64,000 bases of DNA from an uncultured Pseudomonadota bacterium (lineage in GTDB: Bacteria; Pseudomonadota; Gammaproteobacteria; Burkholderiales; JALYOK01), in the NCBI GenBank assembly GCA_902826775.1, contig CADEHE010000003.1, positions 310,001 to 374,000 on the forward strand, given 5' to 3'. The first letter of the stretch is position 1; each line of letters begins with the position of its first letter. The translations under genes were made by a program, and so were the position numbers. Positions 1 through 8,375 of the stretch are shown here, piece after piece. The notes under the pieces were generated by a model that saw only the letters and a program-made list of their open reading frames with translations, was not told the DNA's origin and did no database searches.

Positions 1-323
1 GCCAGGTTCCAAGCCACCGCGCCGCCCCAGTCATGTGCGACGACCGTCACGCGCTCGGCGTCGAAATGTGCGATCAATTGGCGCAAATCCTCAACCAAAT
101 GCTTAGCGCGGTAATCGCGCACATCGCCTGGCTTGGAAGAAAGATTGTAGCCACGCATATCCGGCGCGACCGCGCGGTATTGATTGCCGAACGCCTCGAG
201 TTGCGCGTGCCACGCGTACCAAAATTCAGGGAAACCGTGGACGAACAGAAGCAGATGTGCGCCATCGCCTTGACTGGCAGCATGGAGCCTCTGCCCATTC
301 ACTTCGATGGTCGCGTGCTGCAT
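1..323 (-). CDS. Alpha/beta hydrolase, epoxide-hydrolase-like (partial, N-terminal part)
   Basis: The reading frame starts at the ATG at 323 and runs off the left edge, so only about 107 N-terminal residues are present. The oxyanion-hole motif HGFPEFWYAW lies near residue 29 and DMRGYN near residue 55. The nucleophile elbow AHDWGG lies near residue 97 and places an Asp as nucleophile, which is typical of epoxide hydrolases and haloalkane dehalogenases rather than Ser lipases. The catalytic His and acid would lie outside the window. It sits 22 nt downstream of the ComB-like gene and is probably the last visible member of that minus-strand operon. Family assignment is firm; the substrate is unknown. 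Confidence 0.85.
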   Translation of the reverse strand, partial: MQHATIEVNGQRLHAASQGDGAHLLLFVHGFPEFWYAWHAQLEAFGNQYRAVAPDMRGYNLSSKPGDVRDYRAKHLVEDLRQLIAHFDAERVTVVAHDWGGAVAWNL

Positions 324-345
324 TGTTCTGTCGTCAGCGATCGAT

Positions 346-1083
346 TCAGACTGGGCGCAGCACTCCGCCGCTCAACCCCGGCACGACATCGGTATTGCTC
401 AGCTCGGCGGCGAACTCCACCTCTGCCGCCAAGTCGCGCTCGATCATCATGCGCCCCACGCGCGACGACAACAACAATTCGCGGTTGCGTTGCGGCTGGA
501 ACAATGTCTTCGCAGCCAGGGCCGAATCGGTCAAATCGCAGCGCGAGCCCAAGCGCCCGCTGAGCAAGTCGACCAGGTAACCGGCGCCGTAGAAATCTTC
601 CAGATTGAAGTTATCTACCGATCCGGAACACACGATGATGATGGTTTCTCCCGGGTGCTCACGCAATACGCGCTCCACAACCGCTTCACCATTGATGAGT
701 GCGCCGGCATACACGGCCGGGGCTGCCTGCGCTTTCTTCAAAGCGACCGTGCCGTTGGTAGTGGAGTAGACGACGGTGCGATCGCGGATGCCGCTGGCCA
801 TCAGCGCCAGGGGCGTGGGCGAGGCAAACCCCGGAATCGTCTCCGCGTACCACTCGCCCGCCAGTACCGGGGCCTCATTGGTGTGTCCCCCGTCCAGCAA
901 TTGCCGCGCCGCTTCGCGCGCAGTGTGTTCGCTATCGGTCGGCAACACGGCGTGCGCGCCATGCGCCAACGCGCTAATGATAGTGGTGGTAGCAAAAAGC
1001 ACGTCGAGCACGACGACGACCTTGTCGCTCAAGCGCACCGCGTCGAGCTCGTCCTTCTTGAGCAATACATGGATCTTGGTCAT
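346..1083 (-). CDS. ComB family 2-phosphosulfolactate phosphatase-like protein
   Basis: At 245 residues it is the usual length for the ComB family. Visible family motifs are VVVLDVLFATTTI (about residues 22-34), LAGEWYAETIPGF (about 73-85), STTNGT (about 106-111) and CSGSVDNF (about 151-158). In methanogens ComB is a Mg-dependent phosphatase of coenzyme M synthesis, acting on 2-phospho-3-sulfolactate. No other coenzyme M gene is visible here, so the bacterial substrate is uncertain. Its ATG overlaps the stop of the upstream MaoC-like gene by four bases (ATGA), which implies translational coupling. It may handle another phosphorylated hydroxy-acid or sulfonate. Confidence 0.85.
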   Translation of the reverse strand: MTKIHVLLKKDELDAVRLSDKVVVVLDVLFATTTIISALAHGAHAVLPTDSEHTAREAARQLLDGGHTNEAPVLAGEWYAETIPGFASPTPLALMASGIRDRTVVYSTTNGTVALKKAQAAPAVYAGALINGEAVVERVLREHPGETIIIVCSGSVDNFNLEDFYGAGYLVDLLSGRLGSRCDLTDSALAAKTLFQPQRNRELLLSSRVGRMMIERDLAAEVEFAAELSNTDVVPGLSGGVLRPV

Positions 1084-1556
1084 GCGCCGCCTTTAGTTTG
1101 GCTGGGCGTGCGGCGGCCGAACATCTGCAGCCCGGCCATGGTCATGACGCACTCGTCGCGCTGATTGAATATTTCCCACTTGCTCTTGACGATGCCCATT
1201 TCCGGCTTCGAGGATGAGGCGCGCGATTCGAGGATGGTGCGCTTGGCCGTCAACACATCGCCCGGGCGCACCGGCCGCAACCAACGCAGTTCATCGATGC
1301 CGGGCGAGCCAAGGCTCGCGGAGTCGAGCAGATAGCTGTCGCACATCAAACGCATCACCGCGCTGCAGGTGTGCCACCCGCTGGCGATGAGCCCGCCATA
1401 GAAGGACGCGTTGGCCGCCGCCTTGTCGATATGAAACGGCTGCGGATCGTAGCGCTTGGCGAAATCGACGATCTCGGCCTCGCTCAAGCTGAAATTGCCC
1501 ATGGTGATTGTGTCACCGACCCTAAAATCTTCCCAGTAGTATTTGTGCGTTGCCAT
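1080..1556 (-). CDS. MaoC-like hot-dog fold dehydratase/hydratase
   Basis: This 158-residue single hot-dog domain has a RYDPQPFHID segment near residue 41 and GGLIASGWHT near residue 54. These correspond to the catalytic Asp/His loop of R-specific enoyl-CoA hydratases and MaoC dehydratases. The expected reaction is reversible hydration of an enoyl-CoA. Only five bases separate its start from the stop of the diguanylate cyclase, and its stop overlaps the ComB-like start. The nearby pair of acyl-CoA dehydrogenases would supply an enoyl-CoA, so a short acyl-CoA oxidation route is plausible. The exact substrate cannot be read from the sequence. Confidence 0.87.
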   Translation of the reverse strand: MATHKYYWEDFRVGDTITMGNFSLSEAEIVDFAKRYDPQPFHIDKAAANASFYGGLIASGWHTCSAVMRLMCDSYLLDSASLGSPGIDELRWLRPVRPGDVLTAKRTILESRASSSKPEMGIVKSKWEIFNQRDECVMTMAGLQMFGRRTPSQTKGGA

Positions 1557-1561
1557 CGTTT

Positions 1562-4162
1562 CTATGCTGCCACCGCCACACAGCGGCGCCCTCGTTGTTT
1601 AGCTTGATAGAGCGCGGTATCGGCCGCCTTTAGCACTTGTTGCCAGGTCGGGCCATGCTGAGGATAGCTGGCGACGCCCAGCGAAATGCTTAGATCGCTC
1701 AACACTTGGCCGTTGCATTCGACGCTCATGCTGCGCACCAATTGCAGCAACTCGTCCGCCCGCTCACAGCACGCATCGACATCGGCTCCAGGCAAAATAA
1801 CGGTGAACTCCTCGCCGCCATAACGGCACGCGATATCGGTGTCACGCACTTTGTCTTGGAGCAGTCTGCCGAGGTCGCGCAGCACGGCATCGCCGGCATC
1901 GTGACCGTAGCTGTCGTTGAGTTGCTTGAAGTGATCCAAGTCGAACATGATAATGCCCAGCGGCACGGAGGCGCGCTGCGCGCGTGAGTATTCGCGCGAG
2001 ATCGATTCTTCCATGTAGCGGCGGTTGTACAAGCCCGTCAGCGGATCGCGCAGCGACTGGAAACGCCAAGTCTGCTGCAACTTGAAGCTGCCGAGCGCCA
2101 ATCCCAGGTACTCCGCGACCGTGTGCACCAAGGGCAGCCGCGCGCGCAGCCGCTGCGCTTCCGTTTCGCTATCGGCGCGCAAATGCAACAAGCCGAGTGT
2201 TTCCCCATGGGAGTTGAGGGGCACGCACACATACGCGGCGCTCTCGTTCGGTTCAACGTGGGCGCATTGCAACCGCCCGCCCTGCGTATCCGCAACGTGC
2301 AGCTTAGTGAGCTTGAGGGCCCAACATTCGTCGGGAGCGAATACCGCTTGATTGGCGGGATAGGCGCCCCACGTTGCGCTTGCCTCAAACAGATCCCGCG
2401 AAGGCTTGAGCATGAACAAGCCGCCGCAGCTTGAATCGAACAGCCGCTGCACGCTATGCGCGATGACGTGCGTGTAGTCGCCAAAAGTGTGCGCGCTTTG
2501 CAACAGTTCGCTCATTTCATGCAACAGGCTCATCTCGCGCGTTTGCTGGCGCAACTGATCCAGCGAAGCCTGCAAGCTTTCGTTGCTCGCTTCAAGCTGC
2601 GTCTGCGTTTGTTTGTGTTCAATGATCTCGCGCGTCAGCGCAGCGGTGCGGTCGTTGACGCGCTGTTCCAGTTCCGCATGCAGGCGCTGCACTTCGAGCT
2701 CCGCCAGCTTGCGGGTGGTGATGTCAGCTACTGAACCCGCCACACGCGTGGCGTTGCCGTGAACATCCCACTCGGCTTGGCCATGCCGAGCAATCCAAAT
2801 GTAGTCGCCGCTCTTGGTGCGCAAACGGAACTCGTCGGCCAGCGCGGTGCGGTGTTGAATATGATCCTTCAGCGCTTGCAGCACACGCTGCCGATCTTCT
2901 GGATGCAGCAGTTGCTCGAAGTTTTCCGGGGTGGTCGGAATCTCGTCTTCGCTAAAACCGAGCAAGGCTTTTACTTTGCGCGAGGTGAAAATCCTCCCGG
3001 ATGCCAAGTCGATGTCCCACACGCCATCCGTCGTCGCGCTGATCACCAGATCGAGGCGCTGCTCGCTCTCGCGCAGCTCCGCCGTGCTGCGCTGCAAGCT
3101 CTGCGTGACATCGTTGAAATGCTGCGCCAATGCGCCGATCTCGTTGCTGGAAGCCACGCGCGAACGATGCGCCAAATCGCCGCTCGACCAGCGCTCCAAA
3201 TCGCCGCGCAGCCGCTCGATCGGCCTGGCAATGCGTCTTGCCCACCACAGCGCCACTACCAGCGCAATCAACGCCGCCAGGCTGGACCAGAGCAAAGTGC
3301 GCCACAGCGCCGCCTGCGCCGGGGCGAGAGCAACGTCACGCGGGATGCCGGCGTAGATCCACCACGGCACTTTGTGCAGCCGGGTGAATCCTGCCAAGCG
3401 GTTGATGCCGTCGGCCGAGACGCCTTCGACTCCACCCTCCTGGCGGCGTCCGATCGAGCGCACCACCTCGACGTCGCTGAGATTTTTGCCGACCCAGGAG
3501 CTGGCATCCTGGGTGCGCGCGAGCACGACGTTGTTCTCATTCAGCAGCGTAATAATCGAGCCAGGCGGCAGCTCCTCGGCTTTCAACAAGTTCTGGAAAT
3601 TTTCAAGGCGCAGAGAAACACTCACGACCACGCGCGCCTTGCCCGCCGTGTCGACTATGCGCTTGGCGAATGCCACCGCGAGCTTGCCGGTCGTGCGCGA
3701 GAGCACGGGTTCCCCGACACCGATGCTCTCGCCGGCTATCGCCTCTTTAAAATACTTGCGGTCGGCAACGGCATAGGGTTCGACGCCCTGACCGGCTGCC
3801 GCGGACGAGGCAATTACGCTGCCGTCTAGGGCGATGGCCTGAATCGCATTGACATAATCCGGCAGCCGCCCCTTCAACGTGCCGAGCCGTGCGGACAGCA
3901 GTTCCGGGCGTTCGAGATCCGCGAGCACCAGTACCGCAGCGGTGTCGAGCAAATCTTCGACACCGTCGAGATATCCATCCAAGCGGGCACTGGTGAGTTT
4001 GGCGAGTTTGATTGCATCGGTCAAAGCTCGAGTGTGATGGGCCGCACGCAAATCAGCGACGTTCTTAAGCAGGAGCAACAAGAACGGCACCGCCACGGCG
4101 AGCACCAACAGCACCAGATAAGTGCTGGTGCGTCTATGCCAGGGCAGCCTAGTGTCGGCCAT
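1562..4162 (-). CDS. Membrane sensor diguanylate cyclase (dCache-HAMP-PAS-GAF-GGDEF)
   Basis: An 866-residue c-di-GMP synthase. The order is a membrane helix near residues 14-34, a periplasmic double-Cache-like sensor (about 40-280), a second helix (about 290-310), HAMP (about 310-362) and a PAS domain (about 370-490). A coiled coil follows (about 490-545), then GAF (about 555-690) and GGDEF (about 700-866). The active site reads YGGEEF, which is catalytically permissive. A product-inhibition I-site RDTD lies exactly five residues before GGEEF. No EAL domain is present. The external ligand is unknown; Cache domains commonly bind small carboxylates or amino acids. Its position inside an acyl-CoA gene run is unusual and may reflect co-regulation only. 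Confidence 0.95.
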   Translation of the reverse strand: MADTRLPWHRRTSTYLVLLVLAVAVPFLLLLLKNVADLRAAHHTRALTDAIKLAKLTSARLDGYLDGVEDLLDTAAVLVLADLERPELLSARLGTLKGRLPDYVNAIQAIALDGSVIASSAAAGQGVEPYAVADRKYFKEAIAGESIGVGEPVLSRTTGKLAVAFAKRIVDTAGKARVVVSVSLRLENFQNLLKAEELPPGSIITLLNENNVVLARTQDASSWVGKNLSDVEVVRSIGRRQEGGVEGVSADGINRLAGFTRLHKVPWWIYAGIPRDVALAPAQAALWRTLLWSSLAALIALVVALWWARRIARPIERLRGDLERWSSGDLAHRSRVASSNEIGALAQHFNDVTQSLQRSTAELRESEQRLDLVISATTDGVWDIDLASGRIFTSRKVKALLGFSEDEIPTTPENFEQLLHPEDRQRVLQALKDHIQHRTALADEFRLRTKSGDYIWIARHGQAEWDVHGNATRVAGSVADITTRKLAELEVQRLHAELEQRVNDRTAALTREIIEHKQTQTQLEASNESLQASLDQLRQQTREMSLLHEMSELLQSAHTFGDYTHVIAHSVQRLFDSSCGGLFMLKPSRDLFEASATWGAYPANQAVFAPDECWALKLTKLHVADTQGGRLQCAHVEPNESAAYVCVPLNSHGETLGLLHLRADSETEAQRLRARLPLVHTVAEYLGLALGSFKLQQTWRFQSLRDPLTGLYNRRYMEESISREYSRAQRASVPLGIIMFDLDHFKQLNDSYGHDAGDAVLRDLGRLLQDKVRDTDIACRYGGEEFTVILPGADVDACCERADELLQLVRSMSVECNGQVLSDLSISLGVASYPQHGPTWQQVLKAADTALYQAKQRGRRCVAVAA

Positions 4163-4238
4163 GCGCGGCTACCAAGGTAAACCTACTGCTCCCAGCCCGG
4201 CACCTGCGCATCAATTGCATGCTTCGCGTCGCCATCTG

Positions 4239-5372
4239 TCAGGCAAGCGCGGCGAAGCGCTCCAAATGTGTGTCGATATTGCCGAAAGTGGCATTGATCA
4301 TGGTCAGCCGCTTGACATAGTGGCCTACGCTCAACTCCTCCGTCATGCCGATACCACCGTGCAGTTGAATCGCCTGCTGACTAATGAACCGCGCCGCATC
4401 GCCGACTTGCACTTTGGCCGCCGACACCGCGCGGCGGCGCAACGCCGTGTCCGACGCATGCGCGTAAAACGCCGCATGATAGGCGAGCGAGCGAGCCTGC
4501 TCAAGGTGAATAAGCACATCCACCATGCGGTGTTGCAGCACCTGAAAAGTGCCGATCGGCACACCGAACTGCTGGCGGGTCTTTAGATAGGCAAGCGTCA
4601 AGTCGTACAGCGCGCCCAACGCCCCTAGCGCTTCGGCGCACAACGCGGCATTGGCACGATCGAGGACGCTGTCGATCGTAGACGCAGCGCCGGCATATTC
4701 GCCCACCAGCGCTGTTGCATCGATTTCGACGTTTGCAAAGTCAATCTCAGCCGCGCGCAGGCCGTCGATCGTGGCATAGTCACGCCGCTGCACACCCGCA
4801 CTGCCGGCGTCGACGATGAAAAGGCTGACGCCGGTTGCGCTGCTCGGCTCGCCCTCGCTGCGCGCCGAAACCAGCAAATGTTGAGCTTGCCCACCGTGCA
4901 GGACGACCGCTTTGCGCCCGCGCAAGACAAAGCCCGAACCCTTGCGCTCGGCCCGCGTACTGACGTAGCACCAGTCGTGGCGCGCATCCGTTTCGCCGTG
5001 CGCGAACGCCATGATCGCATTGCCCGCCGCGATGCGCGGCAGCCAGTAAGCCTTTTGCGTCGACGACCCCGCCTGATCGATCAACCCGCCGCATAACAGC
5101 ACCGTGGCAAGATACGGCTCGACCACCAGGCTGCGGCCAAATGCCTCCATGACGAGCATGGAGTCGACGCCGCTGCCGGCAAAGCCGCCATACTCCGCGG
5201 CGAACGGCAATCCGAGCACGCCCATATCAGCCAAAGCGCGCCAAACTTCGGCGCTAAGGCCTGTGCCGGCTTTGATGCGCTTGCGGCGCGCCTCAAAACT
5301 ATACTCGCGCTCGAGATAGCGCTGCAACGAATCCTTGAGTAACTGTTGCTCTTCGGAAAAGGAAAAGTCCAT
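4239..5372 (-). CDS. Acyl-CoA dehydrogenase, small-subunit type
   Basis: A 377-residue flavoprotein of the acyl-CoA dehydrogenase superfamily. It starts MDFSFSEEQQLLKDSLQRYL and has the FAD-contacting C-terminal stretch QLHGGIGMTEELSVGHYVKR. Its middle region is less conserved than that of its upstream neighbour. It begins three bases after that neighbour ends, so the two are co-transcribed and may form a heteromer, as in PimC/PimD-type pairs. The canonical catalytic Glu could not be placed with confidence. It should introduce an alpha,beta double bond into an acyl-CoA and pass electrons to ETF. The substrate is not determined. Confidence 0.88.
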   Translation of the reverse strand: MDFSFSEEQQLLKDSLQRYLEREYSFEARRKRIKAGTGLSAEVWRALADMGVLGLPFAAEYGGFAGSGVDSMLVMEAFGRSLVVEPYLATVLLCGGLIDQAGSSTQKAYWLPRIAAGNAIMAFAHGETDARHDWCYVSTRAERKGSGFVLRGRKAVVLHGGQAQHLLVSARSEGEPSSATGVSLFIVDAGSAGVQRRDYATIDGLRAAEIDFANVEIDATALVGEYAGAASTIDSVLDRANAALCAEALGALGALYDLTLAYLKTRQQFGVPIGTFQVLQHRMVDVLIHLEQARSLAYHAAFYAHASDTALRRRAVSAAKVQVGDAARFISQQAIQLHGGIGMTEELSVGHYVKRLTMINATFGNIDTHLERFAALA

Positions 5373-5375
5373 GCC

Positions 5376-6572
5376 TTACAGGCCCAGAATTCGCTGCGCA
5401 ATAATGTTGCGCTGAATCTCGTTTGAACCGCCGTAAATACTGGTCTTGCGGTAATTGAAATAGCGCGCCGCCAGCGGTGCCGCGAACGCCGGACCGACCG
5501 GCGTGCCGTCCCAATCGGCATGCAGCGCCTCGGGCAGGAAAGGCAAAGCGTAAGGGCCGACCGCTTCCATCATCAATTCCGTAATCGCCTGTTGCAGTTC
5601 GGTGCCTTTGATCTTGAGAATCGATGCCTCGGGGCCTGGCGCCCGGCCTTCCCGGTCACTAGCCAGCACGCGTAAATCGGTGATCTCCAACGCGAGCAAC
5701 TCAATCTCCACTCGCGTTACTTTGGCGCTAAACAATGCATCCGCCATGAGGGGCTTGCCGCCGGATTGGATTTCCCCCGCCATGCGCTTGAGAAAGGCAA
5801 GTTCGCGCTTCCAGCGCGCTACCTGCGCAATGCCGCTGCGTTCGTGCGAAAGCAAAAACTTGGCGTAGGTCCAGCCTTTGCCCTCCTCGCCCACCAAGTT
5901 GCCGATAGGCACGCGTGCATCGTCGAACCAAACTTCGTTGACTTCGTGCGCGCCATCCAGGGTGATAATCGGGCGCACACTCACGCCGGGCGTGCGCATA
6001 TCGATGAGTAGGAAGGAGATGCCTTCCTGCCGCTTGCCTTCGCTACTGGTGCGCACCAGGCAAAAAATCATATCGGCGTGCTGGGCCAGAGTCGTCCAAG
6101 TTTTCTGGCCGTTCACGATGTAGTGGTCACCGTCGCGCACGGCGCGCGTGCGCAATGAGGCGAGATCAGAACCCGACCCTGGCTCTGAATAACCTTGGCA
6201 CCACCAATCCTCGCTCGACAAAATGCGCGGCAGGAAATGTTGCTGCTGCGCGGGCGTCCCGAACGCGATTATGACCGGCCCCACCATGTTAACGCCGAAA
6301 CTGATCACCGACGGCGCGCCGGCGACCGCGCACTCTTCCTCAAACAGGTAACGCTGCACCGGTGTCCAGCCCGTGCCGCCGAACTTGACCGGCCACCCTG
6401 GTGCCATCCAGCCCTTGCGGTACAAGATCTTTTGCCAGCGCACGAAGTCATCTTTGTCGAGATGTTTGTGCTCGTTAACTTTACGGCTGATGTCTACTGG
6501 CAAATGCGAGCGCACGAAGGCTCGCACTTCCTCGCGAAACGCGGCTTCCTCTAACGTAAAGGCGAAATCCAT
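5376..6572 (-). CDS. Acyl-CoA dehydrogenase, large-subunit type
   Basis: A 398-residue acyl-CoA dehydrogenase. Family signatures are GYSEPGSGSDLASL near residue 131, the flavin-contacting VNGQKTWTT near residue 154, and a C-terminal IYGGSNEIQRNIIAQRILGL. The N-terminus (MDFAFTLEEAAFREEVRAFV) and the immediately following smaller paralogue resemble the PimC/PimD pimeloyl-CoA dehydrogenase pair; this is an inference from layout and length. It is the first gene of the minus-strand run. The roughly 200 bases upstream (6573-6772) hold no recognised gene. Confidence 0.92.
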   Translation of the reverse strand: MDFAFTLEEAAFREEVRAFVRSHLPVDISRKVNEHKHLDKDDFVRWQKILYRKGWMAPGWPVKFGGTGWTPVQRYLFEEECAVAGAPSVISFGVNMVGPVIIAFGTPAQQQHFLPRILSSEDWWCQGYSEPGSGSDLASLRTRAVRDGDHYIVNGQKTWTTLAQHADMIFCLVRTSSEGKRQEGISFLLIDMRTPGVSVRPIITLDGAHEVNEVWFDDARVPIGNLVGEEGKGWTYAKFLLSHERSGIAQVARWKRELAFLKRMAGEIQSGGKPLMADALFSAKVTRVEIELLALEITDLRVLASDREGRAPGPEASILKIKGTELQQAITELMMEAVGPYALPFLPEALHADWDGTPVGPAFAAPLAARYFNYRKTSIYGGSNEIQRNIIAQRILGL

Positions 6573-6772
6573 TGTTTCGGCGTGGAAGGCAGCGGCTGAT
6601 GCGCTGCTCGGATGCGATGGCCGATTATTGCACGGCGGCTTGCGGGTATAAAGCGGCTACCTTGGCGCAGACGGCAGGCCAGCGCCGACAGCTCCGAAAC
6701 TGCTCACAGCGCTGCTCGCGCCCTCGCCCGTCGTCGCGAGCGAAGCAGCGCCGGTCAAACTAAGCGCGGCGC

Positions 6773-6979
6773 CTAGGCCGGAACATTTTCTCGGAGTCGG
6801 CTTTGCAAAGCCAGGATCAGGTCTTTGAGTTGCAGCTTGCGCTTCTTTAGCCGTTTGAGCTGCAATTCGTCTTGCGAAGGGTCGTCTGCCAACTTGCCAA
6901 TGACATCATCCAGATCGTGATGTTCTTCTTGTAGTTGATTGATTCGCTGCTGAATTACCTCTACTGCATCGACTACCAT
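6773..6979 (-). CDS. YdcH-like DUF465 small coiled-coil protein
   Basis: A 68-residue, highly charged helical protein. Its pattern, with QQRINQLQEEHHDLDDVIG near the N-terminus and LKRLKKRKLQLKDLI near the C-terminus, is that of the DUF465/YdcH family of short two-helix cytoplasmic proteins common in proteobacteria. A strong Shine-Dalgarno (TAAGGAGG) lies seven bases before the ATG, so the start is well supported. The gene stands alone between the acyl-CoA and dioxygenase genes. The family has no settled function. Confidence 0.88.
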   Translation of the reverse strand: MVVDAVEVIQQRINQLQEEHHDLDDVIGKLADDPSQDELQLKRLKKRKLQLKDLILALQSRLRENVPA

Positions 6980-7158
6980 GTCGGGCCTCCTTAGCGTCGT
7001 AAAAATGAACCCAAAACGACGGGCAGAAATGCGGCTGCTGCCGGGACTTGTGGTTATTTAACCTGGAGCCCATCCCGTAACGAAATTGTACGCACGCTTT
7101 GATCCGGATTTCAATCCCTGTTCACCCCCTCAAGCCTTGCTCTGCCGTCACGAACCAC

Positions 7159-7794
7159 TTATGCAACGGCGCGCAAGACAATATCGAAATTGCCCAAGAG
7201 TTCCCCTGCCGCGGGCGCGGCGGCAAGCGGCACGATGATGCTGCGGCGCAGGGCGGGATCTCGCACCGCGCGCAATAGAAAATCGCTTTCATTCTCAGGC
7301 GCACCCTCGAGGTACATTTGCGTCGTTAAGCCCTTGACGCCGGCACCCTTCAACTTGAAGTGAATGTGCGGCGCTCGACCCGGATAAGCCACCGGCTTAA
7401 TGGTACGAAAGCGGTAGCCGCCGTCTACGCCAGTCAAGAATTGCCCATAGCCTTGGAAATTGGGATCCAGCGGCACATTGGGCCGGTCGTCACCTTCGTG
7501 ATGGTAGCGGCCGAAGGCGTTGCACTGCCAGATCTCGATGCTCACGCCGCTCAAGGGCCGGCCTTGCTGATCTAGCACTCGCCCGACCACGTTGGTGATG
7601 GTGCCTTGCGCCAACCCCGTGCGCCCCACTACCGTCGCCAGGTCGTTGTCTTGGTCCAACGGCAGCGACAGCGGGTAGAACGGCCCCTCCGCTTGCGGCG
7701 GCGTACGCACCAGTTCGGCGGCGCGCGCTGCTGTGGTGTTCCACGCGAGCGCACTGCTTAACGCGCCGACCATCCGCCTGCGGATCCGATCCAT
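7159..7794 (-). CDS. Exported intradiol ring-cleavage dioxygenase
   Basis: A 211-residue non-haem Fe(III) dioxygenase of the catechol / protocatechuate 3,4-dioxygenase fold. The family opening AEGPFYPLSLP is at residues 35-45. The four iron ligands can be placed as Tyr97 (GRYHH), Tyr137 (VAYPG), His143 and His145 (APHIHF). The N-terminus (MDRIRRRMVGALSSALAW then TAARA) looks like a signal peptide, possibly Tat-like, so the enzyme is probably periplasmic or secreted. It lacks the long N-terminal dimerisation domain of cytosolic catechol dioxygenases. The next gene is also a predicted exported protein. The aromatic substrate is unknown. Confidence 0.9.
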   Translation of the reverse strand: MDRIRRRMVGALSSALAWNTTAARAAELVRTPPQAEGPFYPLSLPLDQDNDLATVVGRTGLAQGTITNVVGRVLDQQGRPLSGVSIEIWQCNAFGRYHHEGDDRPNVPLDPNFQGYGQFLTGVDGGYRFRTIKPVAYPGRAPHIHFKLKGAGVKGLTTQMYLEGAPENESDFLLRAVRDPALRRSIIVPLAAAPAAGELLGNFDIVLRAVA

Positions 7795-7845
7795 GGCTGC
7801 CTCCGTTGTTTGTCACATCTCAAATTTAAGACCTTTCCTTCGGCG

Positions 7846-8175
7846 CTATTGTTCCGTGAAGCCCGGCCGCCCTTTCTCGCAGTCGTACTTCATCGCGCCG
7901 TAGGCCGTATCCGGATACAGGCCCTGACCGAAGCCGTCGTACATCACGTTCAATACGTCGGTTAGGGTCTTTTCTTCCACGGGATCGTTAAACTTGCGCG
8001 CCGCTAATTCTTGCAGCGCCACTTCTTTAGGCTTCTTAGCGTCGATGCCCGTCACTAACTCTTTTGCATACTGGCCGATATCATCGCAAGTCATGGTGCC
8101 AAGCGGGTAGTTACCGGCAAAAGCAGGCGCCAGCGCGAGCGGCGCTGCAAGGTAAAGCAGTGGTAGTCGTTTCAA
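7846..8175 (-). CDS. Small exported protein of unknown function
   Basis: The chosen start is a TTG at 8175, which has a good Shine-Dalgarno (AAGGGAG, five bases upstream) and opens directly into a signal peptide (MKRLPLLYLAAPLALAPAFA). This gives 109 residues; the longer frame to 8223 has no signal peptide at its start. The mature protein has two Cys (TMTCDDIGQ and YDCEKG), which could form a disulfide, and is otherwise mixed charged. It lies just upstream of the exported intradiol dioxygenase on the same strand, 51 bases apart, so co-expression is likely. I do not recognise the family. Confidence 0.7.
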   Translation of the reverse strand: MKRLPLLYLAAPLALAPAFAGNYPLGTMTCDDIGQYAKELVTGIDAKKPKEVALQELAARKFNDPVEEKTLTDVLNVMYDGFGQGLYPDTAYGAMKYDCEKGRPGFTEQ

Positions 8176-8375
8176 CGGATCTCCCTTACTGTAAGTCGAG
8201 AGCCACTTTTGTGGCCCGCCCATCTTCGCACCTCACGCTTCAGCTTTCACGCTTTGCTAGCACGGTGCCCTCATTCACGTCCTGATCTGAACACGTTTGC
8301 CCGTTCACCCGAAGTGTACAATGCTCGCGCGCCATGCGATCGAGCGCGCCCGAAACAATACCAACACCTACCAAC

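Noticed and set aside
2759..3829. 356-codon plus-strand frame inside the diguanylate cyclase
   Set aside because: The antisense of a clearly conserved multi-domain protein; no independent start signal or family resemblance.
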